Shown: positions 46,530 to 55,686, numbered from the stretch's first letter. The stretch: DNA of 64,000 nt from CAYYNQ01 sp964473105 (GCA_964473105.1 CAYYNQ010000048.1:101548-165547); one strand, 5' to 3'. Translations and numbers: made by a program. The notes: generated by a model from the sequence alone, not told the origin.

Positions 46530-46988
46530 TCAATCCCCCGCTTCGGCCCGGCTAATCCAACCCATCTGTTCACTCAGGTTCTGGAACCACTCCAGATGCC
46601 CGTGGTTATCGATACCGGATCGTTGCCTTCCGGAGTGCAGCGCATAACGCATGTAGGTTCTCCGGTCGAACTTTATGACCTGACGCCGGTCAGGAGCACA
46701 GGCTTCAAGTTTCAACTCATCGACGGCATAGTCATAAAGCCCGGAAGGATTCTGTAATGCCTCATTCTCATGACGTAATTCATTGATTGAGCTAAGTAGC
46801 AATTGCTGCTGGTCCTGAAGCGGCACCATCTCATTATTCATCCGCGTGATCTGAAACTGGAGATGGATATGGGCCATCCCAAACAAAAACATGCTGATGA
46901 TCAACGAAGTGGTTCGGACAACCAGGCCAGGCGCCAGAAAAGCTTGTTTGGCCTGAGGATTTTGACGAACGGGTGATAACTTTGACAT
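46530..46988 (-). CDS. ftsL: FtsL-like division protein
   Basis: 152 residues. A basic cytoplasmic N-terminus (about 1-24), one membrane span (about 25-45: TTSLIISMFLFGMAHIHL), then a leucine-zipper-like coiled coil (about 46-85) and a C-terminal tail. Topology, size and position between rsmH and ftsI identify it as FtsL, a family with little sequence conservation. It helps recruit FtsI/FtsW to the septum. The C-terminal tail of about 65 residues is longer than in E. coli. Confidence 0.75.
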   Translation of the reverse strand: MSKLSPVRQNPQAKQAFLAPGLVVRTTSLIISMFLFGMAHIHLQFQITRMNNEMVPLQDQQQLLLSSINELRHENEALQNPSGLYDYAVDELKLEACAPDRRQVIKFDRRTYMRYALHSGRQRSGIDNHGHLEWFQNLSEQMGWISRAEAGD

Positions 46989-47041
46989 CTGTCAGCCATC
47001 CTTGTTGTCAGCTGTTCATCCCCTGACCGGCGGGTTCAGGA

Positions 47042-48010
47042 TCATCCAGAAAACTTCACGACCGCCCTCAACCGGGCGGAACGACTGCGCGGATTACGCT
47101 CAACTTCAACGGGGCCGGGCCGAACGACCTTTCGTGTCAGCAAACGAGCCGGGGGAGGCACATCAGGGTCCGGAAAAGGGCCAGGACTACGCAAAGGGGC
47201 CGTGATCTTCTTCATAAATTGTTTCACTCTCCGATCCTCCCCCGAATGAAACGAGATGACAGCCAACCTTCCACCTGGCCGGAGCGCCTCAAACGCATCC
47301 GGCAATACCCTCTCCAATGTCTCGTATTCCCGATTCACTTCAATTCTGAGGCTCATAAAGACCCGGGTGGCTGGATGCGTGTTCGGAGGCCAGTGTCTCC
47401 GCGGTATTGCACCTGCCACGATTTCGCCCAATTGCTTGCCCGTCCTGATACGGCCGTCTAAACGCGCCTCGATAATTTTCCTTGCAATACGCCGGCTCCA
47501 GCGCTCATCCGCATTCACATAAAATATCCCGGCAAGATCGTTTTCCGACCACTCGTTGACCATTTTCTCGGCCGAAGGACCCACCTGCTCGGGATTGAGT
47601 TTCATGTCCAGTGCGATGTCACTATTCCAACTCAGGCCACGAGAAGGATCTAGAATTTGTGGTGTCGATGGCCCCAGATCGAGTAGGCATCCGTCTAGAA
47701 GGCCGTCATTAAGGTCGGCTAGTACGGTGGGAATTGCGACGGATAGATCAATATGATCGGAGGGTATCAGCGTGTATGAGGAGAGAGGGAAGCCGGCAGC
47801 CTCCAGGCGCTGCCTGGCTGCCGTCAGCATTTTCGGGTCCTTCTCCCACCCGATCAAGTGACCATCGACACCAATCTTGTCAAGAATCCCGACTGCATGC
47901 CCCGCATGACCAAGGGTCAGGTCGGCGAAGACTTCGCCGAAGGCAGGAGCCAGAATCTTTAAAACCTCCTGTAGCAGGACAGGTTCATGAACAACCTGCT
48001 GTCCATTCAT
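47042..48010 (-). CDS. rsmH: 16S rRNA (cytosine-1402-N4)-methyltransferase
   Basis: 322 residues. Starts HEPVLLQEVLKIL; the SAM-binding region is ADLTLGHAGHAVGIL followed by GWEKDPKML. RsmH-specific stretches are LDLGPSTPQILDPSRGLSW, NTHPATRVFMSLRIEVN and LAVISFHSGEDR. The usual D/G-rich start of motif I (DATFGGGGHS) is altered to DLTLGHAGHA. The ATG overlaps the mraZ stop (ATGA), so translation is coupled. It sits at the standard position. Confidence 0.95.
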   Translation of the reverse strand: MNGQQVVHEPVLLQEVLKILAPAFGEVFADLTLGHAGHAVGILDKIGVDGHLIGWEKDPKMLTAARQRLEAAGFPLSSYTLIPSDHIDLSVAIPTVLADLNDGLLDGCLLDLGPSTPQILDPSRGLSWNSDIALDMKLNPEQVGPSAEKMVNEWSENDLAGIFYVNADERWSRRIARKIIEARLDGRIRTGKQLGEIVAGAIPRRHWPPNTHPATRVFMSLRIEVNREYETLERVLPDAFEALRPGGRLAVISFHSGEDRRVKQFMKKITAPLRSPGPFPDPDVPPPARLLTRKVVRPGPVEVERNPRSRSARLRAVVKFSG

Positions 48011-48750
48011 TTATTTTCCTGTTGCGGGGTTCCCATTTGACTGAAACCGGGTGCAACCGGCGGAGTCGCCGGGCCAAATCCCTCCTGGCCCGAAGTCGTC
48101 ATCATGTTCTGGGATGGCTGCGTAATAGTAGGCTGCACAGGCACCATCGGCATCATCATCGGCATCATCATCGGCTGAGCCGAATAACCACCCCATCCGC
48201 CCGGAAACTGACCCTGCGATGACTGTCGGGGTGTCCTTGCACCCGAATCCACAACTGGTTGTCCATCCGGCTGTTGAATCGGTGCTGCCCCGGCCGTTGC
48301 TTCCGTCTGCTGTTGCTGCTGACTCAGGCTGAACGCATTATTCAAGGCCTGATAATAGACTTGCTCATTATAAATCCGCATGTGGTCCATGCATCCGGAG
48401 ACAACAACCTGCGTCTGTAACTCAATGCCACACAAATCCATCATCATCTGGTTCAACTTGAAACGATTCTGATTATCGAGCGCCATCGTATCCGCAATTG
48501 AGGTATTCATATTACGAACCATCATCTCGTAGGCGTTATGCTCGTCCATCCGGCTCCAGCGCTCGATCTCTTCCAGAAAATAGGGATAGGGCATAACCTT
48601 GATGGACCGGTCCGGAGTGATCATGACACCGACTGAATCGACCTGCTCCGGACACAGTTCTCGTAGGATACTCTTGTATTTTGAAGGCAAACCGACACGC
48701 CCCTTGCCGTCTACCTGCATCCTGAAGCTACCCATAAAGACTTGAGCCAT
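48007..48750 (-). CDS. mraZ: Transcriptional regulator MraZ with long low-complexity tail
   Basis: 247 residues, whereas MraZ is usually about 140-160. The N-terminal ~140 residues hold the two SpoVT-AbrB half-repeats (QVDGKGRVGLPSKY and LDNQNRFKLN). The extra ~100 residues are rich in Gln, Pro, Met and Gly (SLSQQQQQTEA, SAQPMMMPMMMPMV). MraZ binds its own promoter and represses the dcw operon. It is the first gene of this cluster. A TTGACA promoter and G-rich leader elements lie upstream. The tail could be disordered and mediate self-association, which is inference. Confidence 0.92.
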   Translation of the reverse strand: MAQVFMGSFRMQVDGKGRVGLPSKYKSILRELCPEQVDSVGVMITPDRSIKVMPYPYFLEEIERWSRMDEHNAYEMMVRNMNTSIADTMALDNQNRFKLNQMMMDLCGIELQTQVVVSGCMDHMRIYNEQVYYQALNNAFSLSQQQQQTEATAGAAPIQQPDGQPVVDSGARTPRQSSQGQFPGGWGGYSAQPMMMPMMMPMVPVQPTITQPSQNMMTTSGQEGFGPATPPVAPGFSQMGTPQQENK

Positions 48751-49185
48751 GACCTAGACCTTCCAAAAGAAGCGAATTATGAGACAAGTCTCCCCGTACC
48801 CTAGCCCTTAATCACCACCGAAAACCCCTTTTACACCACATATAGGGAAAATCAGGTTTAAGTAAACACCTTACTCCACAATTATGTCAAGAACTAAATT
48901 TACTCATTACAGTGCGTTAACCCCCGATATGAGTTGAGTAGAGCAGAAAACTGTAAAATATTATAAGATTTATAATATCAATATTATATAAATTTCTGTG
49001 GGAGGAGATTATTTAGGAAATCAACCTTTCAAGATCTCCGGGGATTCGCTCAATTAATCCGCTACATGTATAAAATCCGCCCGGGGGCGAGGGAGGGGTG
49101 ATGAAGCCGGGCATGACAGATTCATCTCCATCATCAACCACAGGACGGCGAGGATATACGCAAACCGTGCGAAGGGGCTTATTTA
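48751..49185. other. Control region upstream of mraZ
   Basis: 435 bp. It holds the mraZ promoter and G-rich boxes described separately, and an AT-rich stretch at 48950-49000 with short dyad symmetry (ATAATATcaATATTAT). Beyond it, towards 49185, is the end of the exported metallohydrolase-like gene. No gene is seen. Confidence 0.5.
48792..48890 (-). promoter_or_regulatory. mraZ promoter and putative MraZ-binding G-rich repeats
   Basis: On the minus strand, TTGACA (48890-48885) is followed after about 18 bp by TTTACT (48866-48861). Downstream, between 48839 and 48792, are six G-rich clusters (GTGG, GGGG, GGTGG, AGGG, TAGGG, CGGGG), several about 10 bp apart. In other bacteria MraZ binds TGGGN-like repeats with 5-bp spacers at this place. 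The match here is approximate. Confidence 0.4.
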
Positions 49186-52100
49186 TTATTGACCGATATC
49201 AACCGCTGAATCCAATGGATCGAACAGACCGTTGCCGTTGATATCGATCAAGATCGGCACAGTCCAGGCGAGTGGATAAATTGGCCGGGATCGGTGTAGA
49301 GGATGCAGCATGTCATGAATCGGCTTATTCCCGTAGGTCGAAACGCCAAGCAACGTATCCTTGAAGTCGACGATCTTGAAAGCCCTGAGGCTTTGCACAT
49401 CATATTGAGCCATAGATTTTTCCGGATTCGGATAGCGTTGGCTGAACTCGATCCCGGGGTAAGACATGAGACCCGCTTGGAGTTTACCCTCCTTCTCGTA
49501 GACAAAGTGGTTCAAGACCACCCAGTTCGGCGCGGTAATCCTCAGGCGAGTGGGCAAGCTCAAATCGAGGGGGACATGCCCACCCACATTGATCTCGCCG
49601 ACACTGAAATCGATAAATGGCCCGTTCGTGATCTGGATCTTCATCCCCTTGATTGCAGTAATCAACTCAGCGGGTGTAATCCGGCTCAGATCGTCCTTGC
49701 CAACGTAAACGAGCATACGCGGATATCCGGGTTCAGAACCAAATACGGTCTGACCCGTAGGCACGATCCCCGGAATATATGACCTGCCATCAATCCAGTT
49801 GTAAAACCAGAATCCCTGAATTTCCTTGAGTTCATTGACTCCTCTGCTCCGCATCAGCGCAACGGCATCAATGGTGGGATCTACCCCATCCGCCGTGGTA
49901 TAACCAACACGGTAGGGATTCCCGTCACCACGTGAAAAGTAGCCCTTTCCAGTGTGGGTATAGGGCAGATCAGACTGAATGATTGCGCCGGGATACTGGC
50001 CACGTAATGCTGCAATAAACTCCTCCGAGGATTCTGTGTTGATCCAGTGATTGCGTGCTTTCAAAGGATCCTTTGCATGAGGACCGATCGGATAAAGAAA
50101 AAACTGCCCCCATTCCACGAATTTCGGGTGGGCCGTCCGAAAACCCATTATACTGCGAACCTGGCCCTCGAGCCCGAGTCCCCTGATGACAGGAGACAGG
50201 TCGGTCAGCGTCTCAAAATCCCCAGTGATTACCCAGTCAACCCCTTCAGCTGCCGCCATCAAAACAATATCCTCTGCGCCAACCATATTCCCAGGTGTTG
50301 CCACGGTTCTAACCCCAGCTTCAACAGAGGTCCAGCCCGGTGTCGGGTTGCTCTGCGCAAGGGGGACAGTAATTCTTTTCTTTTCACGGCTTTCAATGTG
50401 GATATCTAGGACAGTTCGGTCATATTCAATCCCATGGTAGACCTCCAAGGTCCAGTCACCCGGAATCAGGGGAATTGATCTTCCCCCGACGGGAATATAG
50501 GCCATGTCAAAATAACCGGCAGCACTTCGGGGCGGGCCGAAATTAAGTGGCGGGGTCGGATATATCGATTTTATCCTCACCCGGGCTGCGAGAGGTGCAC
50601 TTGTCTCTTCGTCAACAACCTTAACTTCAAGGGAAGCTTCCTCCTCCACCTCGATCCTGATTTTGGCATTTCTGTAGTGGAGCAAATCGCGTGAATCCAT
50701 CCTGATTCCGCGGAAGGCCTTTTTGCTTTCGATCACCGAGCGGTGTCGGATCACGTAAACGTCACGGGGTAAAAGCATCTGAAAAAAGCCTTCCGAATCA
50801 GCCCGAGCATACATTCTGGTACTCAAGGGCATTCCGGGCCTGGTGAGGTAATTCGCCTCGATGATACCGTTCGGAACCGGTCTCCCATCCTCCTCAAAAA
50901 CCAATTCCCCCTTAAGGGTTCCGTAGTCAATACCTCGGTCCCTGAGGATGTTTGCATAGGCATCCCCATAATAGCCCTGAGTGACCCACATATCGCGGCT
51001 CAGGATTCTGGAACCTTGAGTATCGATCAAACCAAGATCTTCTATGAAGACTCGGGCTTCCTGGGCCTCAGACCTACGGGGTAACCGCGTGACGACATGT
51101 GAAACCCCCGTGCGTTTCGTCCTTGGATCCCGAACCAGAACATGGGAAATTTCTGTCATGGTCGTGCCGGGATCATTCGTGAGGACATGAAGGATATTCG
51201 CGCCATCTGCAGCGCCGGGATCCTGCATCACAACATGGGAAGTACGTGTCGAGGAGGTTCCGATGTCGTGCCTGAAAACATTTGTTCCCGACAACGCCTC
51301 AGTCGTGCCGTCATCATTCACTAGCCAATGAGATATGTGCGTTTCGGTCGTTGCGGTATCGTCCAATAAAACACGGGTCTGGGACGGAAAGCCCCGTAAC
51401 CGCCCAGTCACCTTACCAGCGAGCGGCGCAACGGCAATTGTCATCTTCCCCCAATTGCAGAAAAGGTGTTCAAGGTCGTGATTTTTCGTGGTCCGGCTAG
51501 TGATGATATCATCCCCGCCCACGTAGAGCCTGCCGTCACCCCAAAACGCCACATCACAGACTGGCGGAATCTCCAAGCCATCTGGTAAATCCAGGAATCT
51601 GGTTTCAATCCTGACGCGCTCGCTGTTCTCGCGGATCCAGTATGTCGTTTCAATCCGGATAAATCCATGATCGAAGGGCGATCCGCCAAAACGAAGGCCC
51701 ACGGACTTTTCATCGGTAACGATATCGATTTCATCATATTCGATTACGATATCATCGGAACTTGTTCCGATACCCTGGGTGTAGTAACCGAGCATATCGA
51801 GCGGATAACCATCAAGGCTGACATCAATCAATGCACCGGGAATCCGGTCGCCCGCCCGCAACAGGTCCATTTCACCAGACAGCGGGGTGGATGTTGTCGA
51901 TGGCCTGTTCTCAATCGATGCAAAGGTAAGACGGATCTGCCCGTTCGAAAGCCTCCAGTCACCAGCTTGTCCCATTGCATATGGGCCTGCATCCGGGGCA
52001 AAAATCCAAGGCAGCTGCTCAGCAACGGCCTTCCCGACCTCAACCCGTGGCAGGTCGGGCTGGTTTTTTCTGGAATCCCGCACCGCCGGTGGTTCTGAGA

Positions 52101-52206
52101 TACCTGAACTCCCCGATGGAACGGTCGCCATACAGGGACTGACAGGTATCATCCAAGCCACAAACAGAAGGATGGCCTGCAGCACAGGGCTGCATTCTGA
52201 TACCAT
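49186..52206 (-). CDS. Large exported CehA/McbA-like (PHP-fold) protein with degenerate metal site
   Basis: 1006 residues from the ATG at 52206 (GAGG upstream), which gives a signal peptide (VLQAILLFVAWMIPVSPCMA); a TTG 21 codons earlier lacks a ribosome binding site. An N-terminal beta-rich part (about 45-270) is followed by eight or nine tandem 15-16-residue repeats, consensus xxSHVLxxDPGTxxT (about 276-405), then a carboxypeptidase-regulatory-like stretch. The C-terminal half resembles CehA/McbA metallohydrolases, but the DxHxHT and TDH motifs read SVEAGVRT and TGDFE, so metal ligands are lost. It is probably a periplasmic or surface protein with no hydrolase activity. Confidence 0.75.
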   Translation of the reverse strand: MVSECSPVLQAILLFVAWMIPVSPCMATVPSGSSGISEPPAVRDSRKNQPDLPRVEVGKAVAEQLPWIFAPDAGPYAMGQAGDWRLSNGQIRLTFASIENRPSTTSTPLSGEMDLLRAGDRIPGALIDVSLDGYPLDMLGYYTQGIGTSSDDIVIEYDEIDIVTDEKSVGLRFGGSPFDHGFIRIETTYWIRENSERVRIETRFLDLPDGLEIPPVCDVAFWGDGRLYVGGDDIITSRTTKNHDLEHLFCNWGKMTIAVAPLAGKVTGRLRGFPSQTRVLLDDTATTETHISHWLVNDDGTTEALSGTNVFRHDIGTSSTRTSHVVMQDPGAADGANILHVLTNDPGTTMTEISHVLVRDPRTKRTGVSHVVTRLPRRSEAQEARVFIEDLGLIDTQGSRILSRDMWVTQGYYGDAYANILRDRGIDYGTLKGELVFEEDGRPVPNGIIEANYLTRPGMPLSTRMYARADSEGFFQMLLPRDVYVIRHRSVIESKKAFRGIRMDSRDLLHYRNAKIRIEVEEEASLEVKVVDEETSAPLAARVRIKSIYPTPPLNFGPPRSAAGYFDMAYIPVGGRSIPLIPGDWTLEVYHGIEYDRTVLDIHIESREKKRITVPLAQSNPTPGWTSVEAGVRTVATPGNMVGAEDIVLMAAAEGVDWVITGDFETLTDLSPVIRGLGLEGQVRSIMGFRTAHPKFVEWGQFFLYPIGPHAKDPLKARNHWINTESSEEFIAALRGQYPGAIIQSDLPYTHTGKGYFSRGDGNPYRVGYTTADGVDPTIDAVALMRSRGVNELKEIQGFWFYNWIDGRSYIPGIVPTGQTVFGSEPGYPRMLVYVGKDDLSRITPAELITAIKGMKIQITNGPFIDFSVGEINVGGHVPLDLSLPTRLRITAPNWVVLNHFVYEKEGKLQAGLMSYPGIEFSQRYPNPEKSMAQYDVQSLRAFKIVDFKDTLLGVSTYGNKPIHDMLHPLHRSRPIYPLAWTVPILIDINGNGLFDPLDSAVDIGQ
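50991..51380 (-). repeat. Coding tandem repeats of 15-16 residues in the exported protein
   Basis: Protein-level repeats, read on the minus strand: units centred on THISHWLVNDDG, TSHVVMQDPG, ILHVLTNDPG, ISHVLVRDP and VSHVVTRLP, with more diverged units on both sides. Period 15-16 residues (about 45-48 nt). The DNA copies are diverged, so this is an old array. Confidence 0.7.
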
Positions 52207-52757
52207 CAGACCTCGAAATACAGAAACGGTGGAACCAACAACCTTGCTGGGGAAATCAAAAGGAATCAAAATCTACGCACCTCCAAACACCCGGAATCCA
52301 TGGGCAGTCTGCCATTCTCCCCGAATCTTGAGCAAATTCCAGACCCAATCTACGATTCCCTTAATGTATTCCGGTTGGATGGGAACCATTTTTTATACAA
52401 GATCCTGCTCATATAGCTGAAATAATGTGGCTTATATCCGTTTTCAGGCTTGTATGGGCAACCTCAACCTGAACGCGGCCCGTTAGAATGCAAAATACCT
52501 ATGGCTTAATATCAACCGGATTGCACGACAAAATAACACGGGTATTACAAGCAAAAAAGTCGTCGACACGACTCATCGGAGAAACCGAATTACACGCTCT
52601 TTGACTCGATGGTCAAAATCAGAACGGGATGAATTAACAGGATGGTTGATCCGGAAAATTTCCGGAGTTCCAAGATATAACTTCGCTTCACCAAACAGCC
52701 TGTGGCAAAGGCAACCATGGGGCCTGCTTTTCGGTGTTGTTTTCCGCCAGTTACGAA
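52207..52757. other. Intergenic region between the exported protein and fliS remnant
   Basis: 551 bp. It holds the leader of the exported-protein gene and the intrinsic terminator at 52552-52573. Short open frames such as 52601-52798 have no family resemblance. Nothing else is evident. Confidence 0.4.
52552..52573 (-). terminator. Intrinsic terminator downstream of fliS
   Basis: On the minus strand AGTCGT pairs with ACGACT around a GTCG loop and is followed by TTTTTT. It lies about 185 nt beyond the fliS frame end. Confidence 0.55.
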
Positions 52758-53187
52758 TCAGGCCGGAACCACCACCTGAGTCGACTCCCTCATCATAATC
52801 TTGGAACCACGCTCCAGACTGACAGCCTGAATCCAGGCATCGTGCAGTATTACAAGGATCCCTTCACACGATTCGAGGGCACTGAGATCGCCGCTGGCCC
52901 CCGCCTGTGCCAAGGCCCCAATGAGATAGTTGTATATCCCACCGAACCGGACTGCAAGACGATGCTGAGCAACTGAGTCGTAGTTCAACGAACCGGAAAG
53001 CTCAATCAAGGATACTGACGGCCTTGTCGATTGATAAAAGCGCCTCTTCCTGTCGCTCATTCGCCAGCAATTTCATTACGTCGTGAATATGTCCAATCGC
53101 CCCCTCGCAAAGATAAGCGGTCACTTCTTGCTGCGTCGCTGTCATAATCTCGGTCAGCATCTGGGAATTTAGCAATTGAGAAGACAT
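52758..53187 (-). pseudogene. fliS: Flagellar export chaperone FliS, interrupted by a +1 frameshift
   Basis: The N-terminal part starts at the ATG at 53187 (G-rich leader) and reads EVTAYLCEGAIGHIHDVMKL and then LLSIDKAVSILD before a TGA at 53002-53004. The C-terminal part is in the +1 frame and reads ELSGSLNYDS, IYNYLIGALAQA and LESCEGILVILHDAW, the typical end of FliS. Joined, they give about 140 residues, the normal FliS length, and ILDELSGSLN matches the family. FliS binds flagellin in the cytoplasm. Either the gene is broken, the sequence has a one-base error, or the ribosome shifts frame. No other flagellar structural gene is in the window. Confidence 0.75.
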
Positions 53188-53571
53188 GACCCCATCCCCC
53201 TTGTTGATCTTGCACTGATTTTTTGGATTTGCCCCGCCCGATGGGGCAGGCATTCAAACCCAAGGAACCCAGTGCAAGAAATGGATATGCCGAAATCTGG
53301 AGGCTTGTGGGTTTCGGGCCAATGGAGTATCATCAAATTGTTTATTTAGAATGACCTGCAAAGAAATACCAAGGATATTTGAAAGGCCCGGACTGGGTTG
53401 TTGAATCTGATATATTGCCCGATTCCTGACGGTCTGAACCGTGCGTGCCCAGAGGAATACCGGAAATCCGTCATGCGCGATCATTTACTGGAACCCTGAA
53501 TTGAAATGTAAATCCTATTTGATCGTCTGTTATAGTGTCGTGCCTAAACAATAAACGAAACAGCCTTGGAC
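53188..53571. other. Divergent control region between fliS and pabBC
   Basis: 384 bp. A 76-codon minus frame at 53254-53484 reads like antisense noise. No promoter matching a strong consensus is seen. Confidence 0.35.
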
Positions 53572-55476
53572 ATGCTTGCAGAACTCTATTTCAGAAATTC
53601 CGGCGTTGGAACTCTTGGTCATTCCAATGACAAGGAACAATGGATTCGATTTAACAACCCCTTGGAAATCTATTCCACGAACCGGCCTGATGAAGTCCCT
53701 CAGTTACTGGACAAGATCCGCGGCACAACGCTCGATGGATACTGGGCCGCTGGATTTATCGGTTATGAAGCCGCATCCGGACTTGACCCCGCTTTCAGGG
53801 CTCATCAAGGCATGGATGATATGCCGATTTTGTGGTTTGCAATTTTCGATCAACCGAAACCGGTCATTGAACCAAGGTCGACCCAAGGTGGCGACCCAGG
53901 TGTCGGCCGCCCTGAATTCGACACTTGGAAAGCATCGGTTACACGCGAAGAATACCACAAACATGTTGGTCGGATTCGTGAATACATCGGCAAGGGAGAC
54001 ACCTATCAGGTTAACTACTGTTATCCCCTGAGCGCCGGGTTCAAGGGTGATCCACTCTCAGGTTTCATAGACCTCTACCGCGTGCAACCTACAGACTATG
54101 CGGCCTATCTGGATACAGGTCGACAATACATCCTTTCACTGTCACCGGAACTATTTTTTCACCAAAATAACCATGATGTGATAACGCGTCCCATGAAGGG
54201 CACGGCACCGCGTGGCCGGTGGCTGGAGGAAGACGAGGAAAACATTCGCCGCCTGAAACTCAACCCCAAGGATCGTGCTGAGAACCTGATGATTGTCGAC
54301 CTACTTCGCAATGACCTAGGCCGTATCGCCCTGACGGGCTCTGTCGAAGTAACATCCCTTTATGAGATCGAAAAGTACAGGACGATTCTCCAAATGACCT
54401 CCAGCATTCAGGCAAGGACCGACTGCCACCCCGTAGACACATTGAAAGCCATGTTCCCAAGCGGCTCCGTGACCGGGGCGCCCAAGATTCGGACTATGGA
54501 GATTATCCTAGAACAGGAATCCGAACCACGCGGGGTTTATACCGGGGCTATCGGATGGTTCGGCCCGAATTCCCAGGCTCGATTCAATGTTGCGATCCGT
54601 ACAATCACAATACAATACTCGGAAAGCTGCAGCAGCCCGAAGCAGGCCCTCTTTGGTGTCGGCAGTGGAATCACCTGGTATTCGAACCCAGCAGAGGAAT
54701 TTGATGAAACATGTGCAAAGGCACGGATACTTTCCCGGCAACCGAAGGATATCAGCCTGCTGGAAACTATCCTTTGGGAGCCGAGACGGGGATACTTCCT
54801 GCTGGACCTGCACCTCGACAGGCTTTCCAATAGCGCCGCACTGCTTGATTTCAAGTTCAATTACGGGGAAATTATCAGGCGGCTCCATGAAGCCAAGGAA
54901 AAATTTTCATCCCATGATATCAGGGTTCGCCTTATCTTGGATCGTGATGGCGGGCTCAAACTAGAATGTTCGCCACTGACAGGAACGGTCGGATCTGCCT
55001 GCCCGGACGACGAAAGCCATCGGACCCTCCGTGTCGGCCTTGCAAAAACCCCTGTCGACAGGTGGAATCCGTTTCTATATCACAAGACAACAAACCGTGC
55101 AGACTACGACATGGCCTTGGACGAATGCAGGGGCCTTGACGATGCCATACTCTGGAACGAAAGAGGTGAAGTCACGGAGACCAGTCGTGCAAACCTGGTC
55201 GTCGACACAGACAACGGCTTGGTTACACCTGCAAGGGACTGCGGACTTTTAGCCGGGACATTTCGTCATCACCTGCTAAAGGAGGGGACTATAGGCGAAG
55301 GGGTGATAGACATTAAAACGCTGATCTCGGCCCGCAGGTTCTGGCTTGTCAATTCAGTACGACGGTGGGTGAGGGCTGAACTGATTGACCGGGCCGATAC
55401 CTGGAAGGATCGGCATCAATCCGGCTCGTCGAAACCTAGCCAGGGAGCGAACGGCTGCCGTGTCCATGCTGTCTGA
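53572..55476 (+). CDS. pabBC: Aminodeoxychorismate synthase component I fused to aminodeoxychorismate lyase (PabB-PabC)
   Basis: 634 residues from the ATG at 53572; a TTG two codons earlier is possible. Residues up to about 395 form the chorismate-binding domain, with GDTYQVNYCYPL, SLSPELFF, RPMKGTAPRG, NLMIVDLLRNDLG and MFPSGSVTGAPKIRTMEII. From about 400 it continues as a fold-type IV PLP enzyme, with LHLDRLSNSA, the PLP-lysine region YHKTTNRADYD and NERGEVTETSRANLV. Together they make p-aminobenzoate from chorismate for folate. The glutaminase partner would be a PabA such as the gene at the window's left edge. This fusion is known in several bacteria. Confidence 0.93.
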   Translation: MLAELYFRNSGVGTLGHSNDKEQWIRFNNPLEIYSTNRPDEVPQLLDKIRGTTLDGYWAAGFIGYEAASGLDPAFRAHQGMDDMPILWFAIFDQPKPVIEPRSTQGGDPGVGRPEFDTWKASVTREEYHKHVGRIREYIGKGDTYQVNYCYPLSAGFKGDPLSGFIDLYRVQPTDYAAYLDTGRQYILSLSPELFFHQNNHDVITRPMKGTAPRGRWLEEDEENIRRLKLNPKDRAENLMIVDLLRNDLGRIALTGSVEVTSLYEIEKYRTILQMTSSIQARTDCHPVDTLKAMFPSGSVTGAPKIRTMEIILEQESEPRGVYTGAIGWFGPNSQARFNVAIRTITIQYSESCSSPKQALFGVGSGITWYSNPAEEFDETCAKARILSRQPKDISLLETILWEPRRGYFLLDLHLDRLSNSAALLDFKFNYGEIIRRLHEAKEKFSSHDIRVRLILDRDGGLKLECSPLTGTVGSACPDDESHRTLRVGLAKTPVDRWNPFLYHKTTNRADYDMALDECRGLDDAILWNERGEVTETSRANLVVDTDNGLVTPARDCGLLAGTFRHHLLKEGTIGEGVIDIKTLISARRFWLVNSVRRWVRAELIDRADTWKDRHQSGSSKPSQGANGCRVHAV

Positions 55477-55560
55477 GATATCCCTCCCTGCACAACGATC
55501 CTGGAATTACAGGAGACCCTGTCTGGCATACATGAAGTCGCAACCACAAACCATTAACCT

Positions 55561-55686
55561 TTAGATCTCTGGAAATTTGTCCGCCGACATATCAACACGG
55601 GCGCCATCGACACAAATCACCTGCCCGCCCAGGCCTCTCAGAAATGGATAATGATCATCCGGCCTTATTGGGCGATCTCGCCGTTG
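55561..55686 (-). pseudogene. C-terminal remnant resembling a short-chain dehydrogenase, in frame after the dsbD stop
   Basis: Immediately after the dsbD stop, and in the same frame, 41 codons are open on the minus strand. They read DDHYPFLRGLGGQVICVDGA and then VDMSADKFPEI before a TAA at 55561. GGQVICVDGA is close to the conserved end of FabG-like dehydrogenases (TGQVI-VDGG). No start codon with a ribosome binding site is present. It is probably the tail of a deleted gene; chance resemblance is possible. Confidence 0.3.

Noticed and set aside
53254..53484. 76-codon minus frame upstream of fliS
   Set aside because: Composition is not protein-like, there is no start signal, and it lies in the divergent control region.
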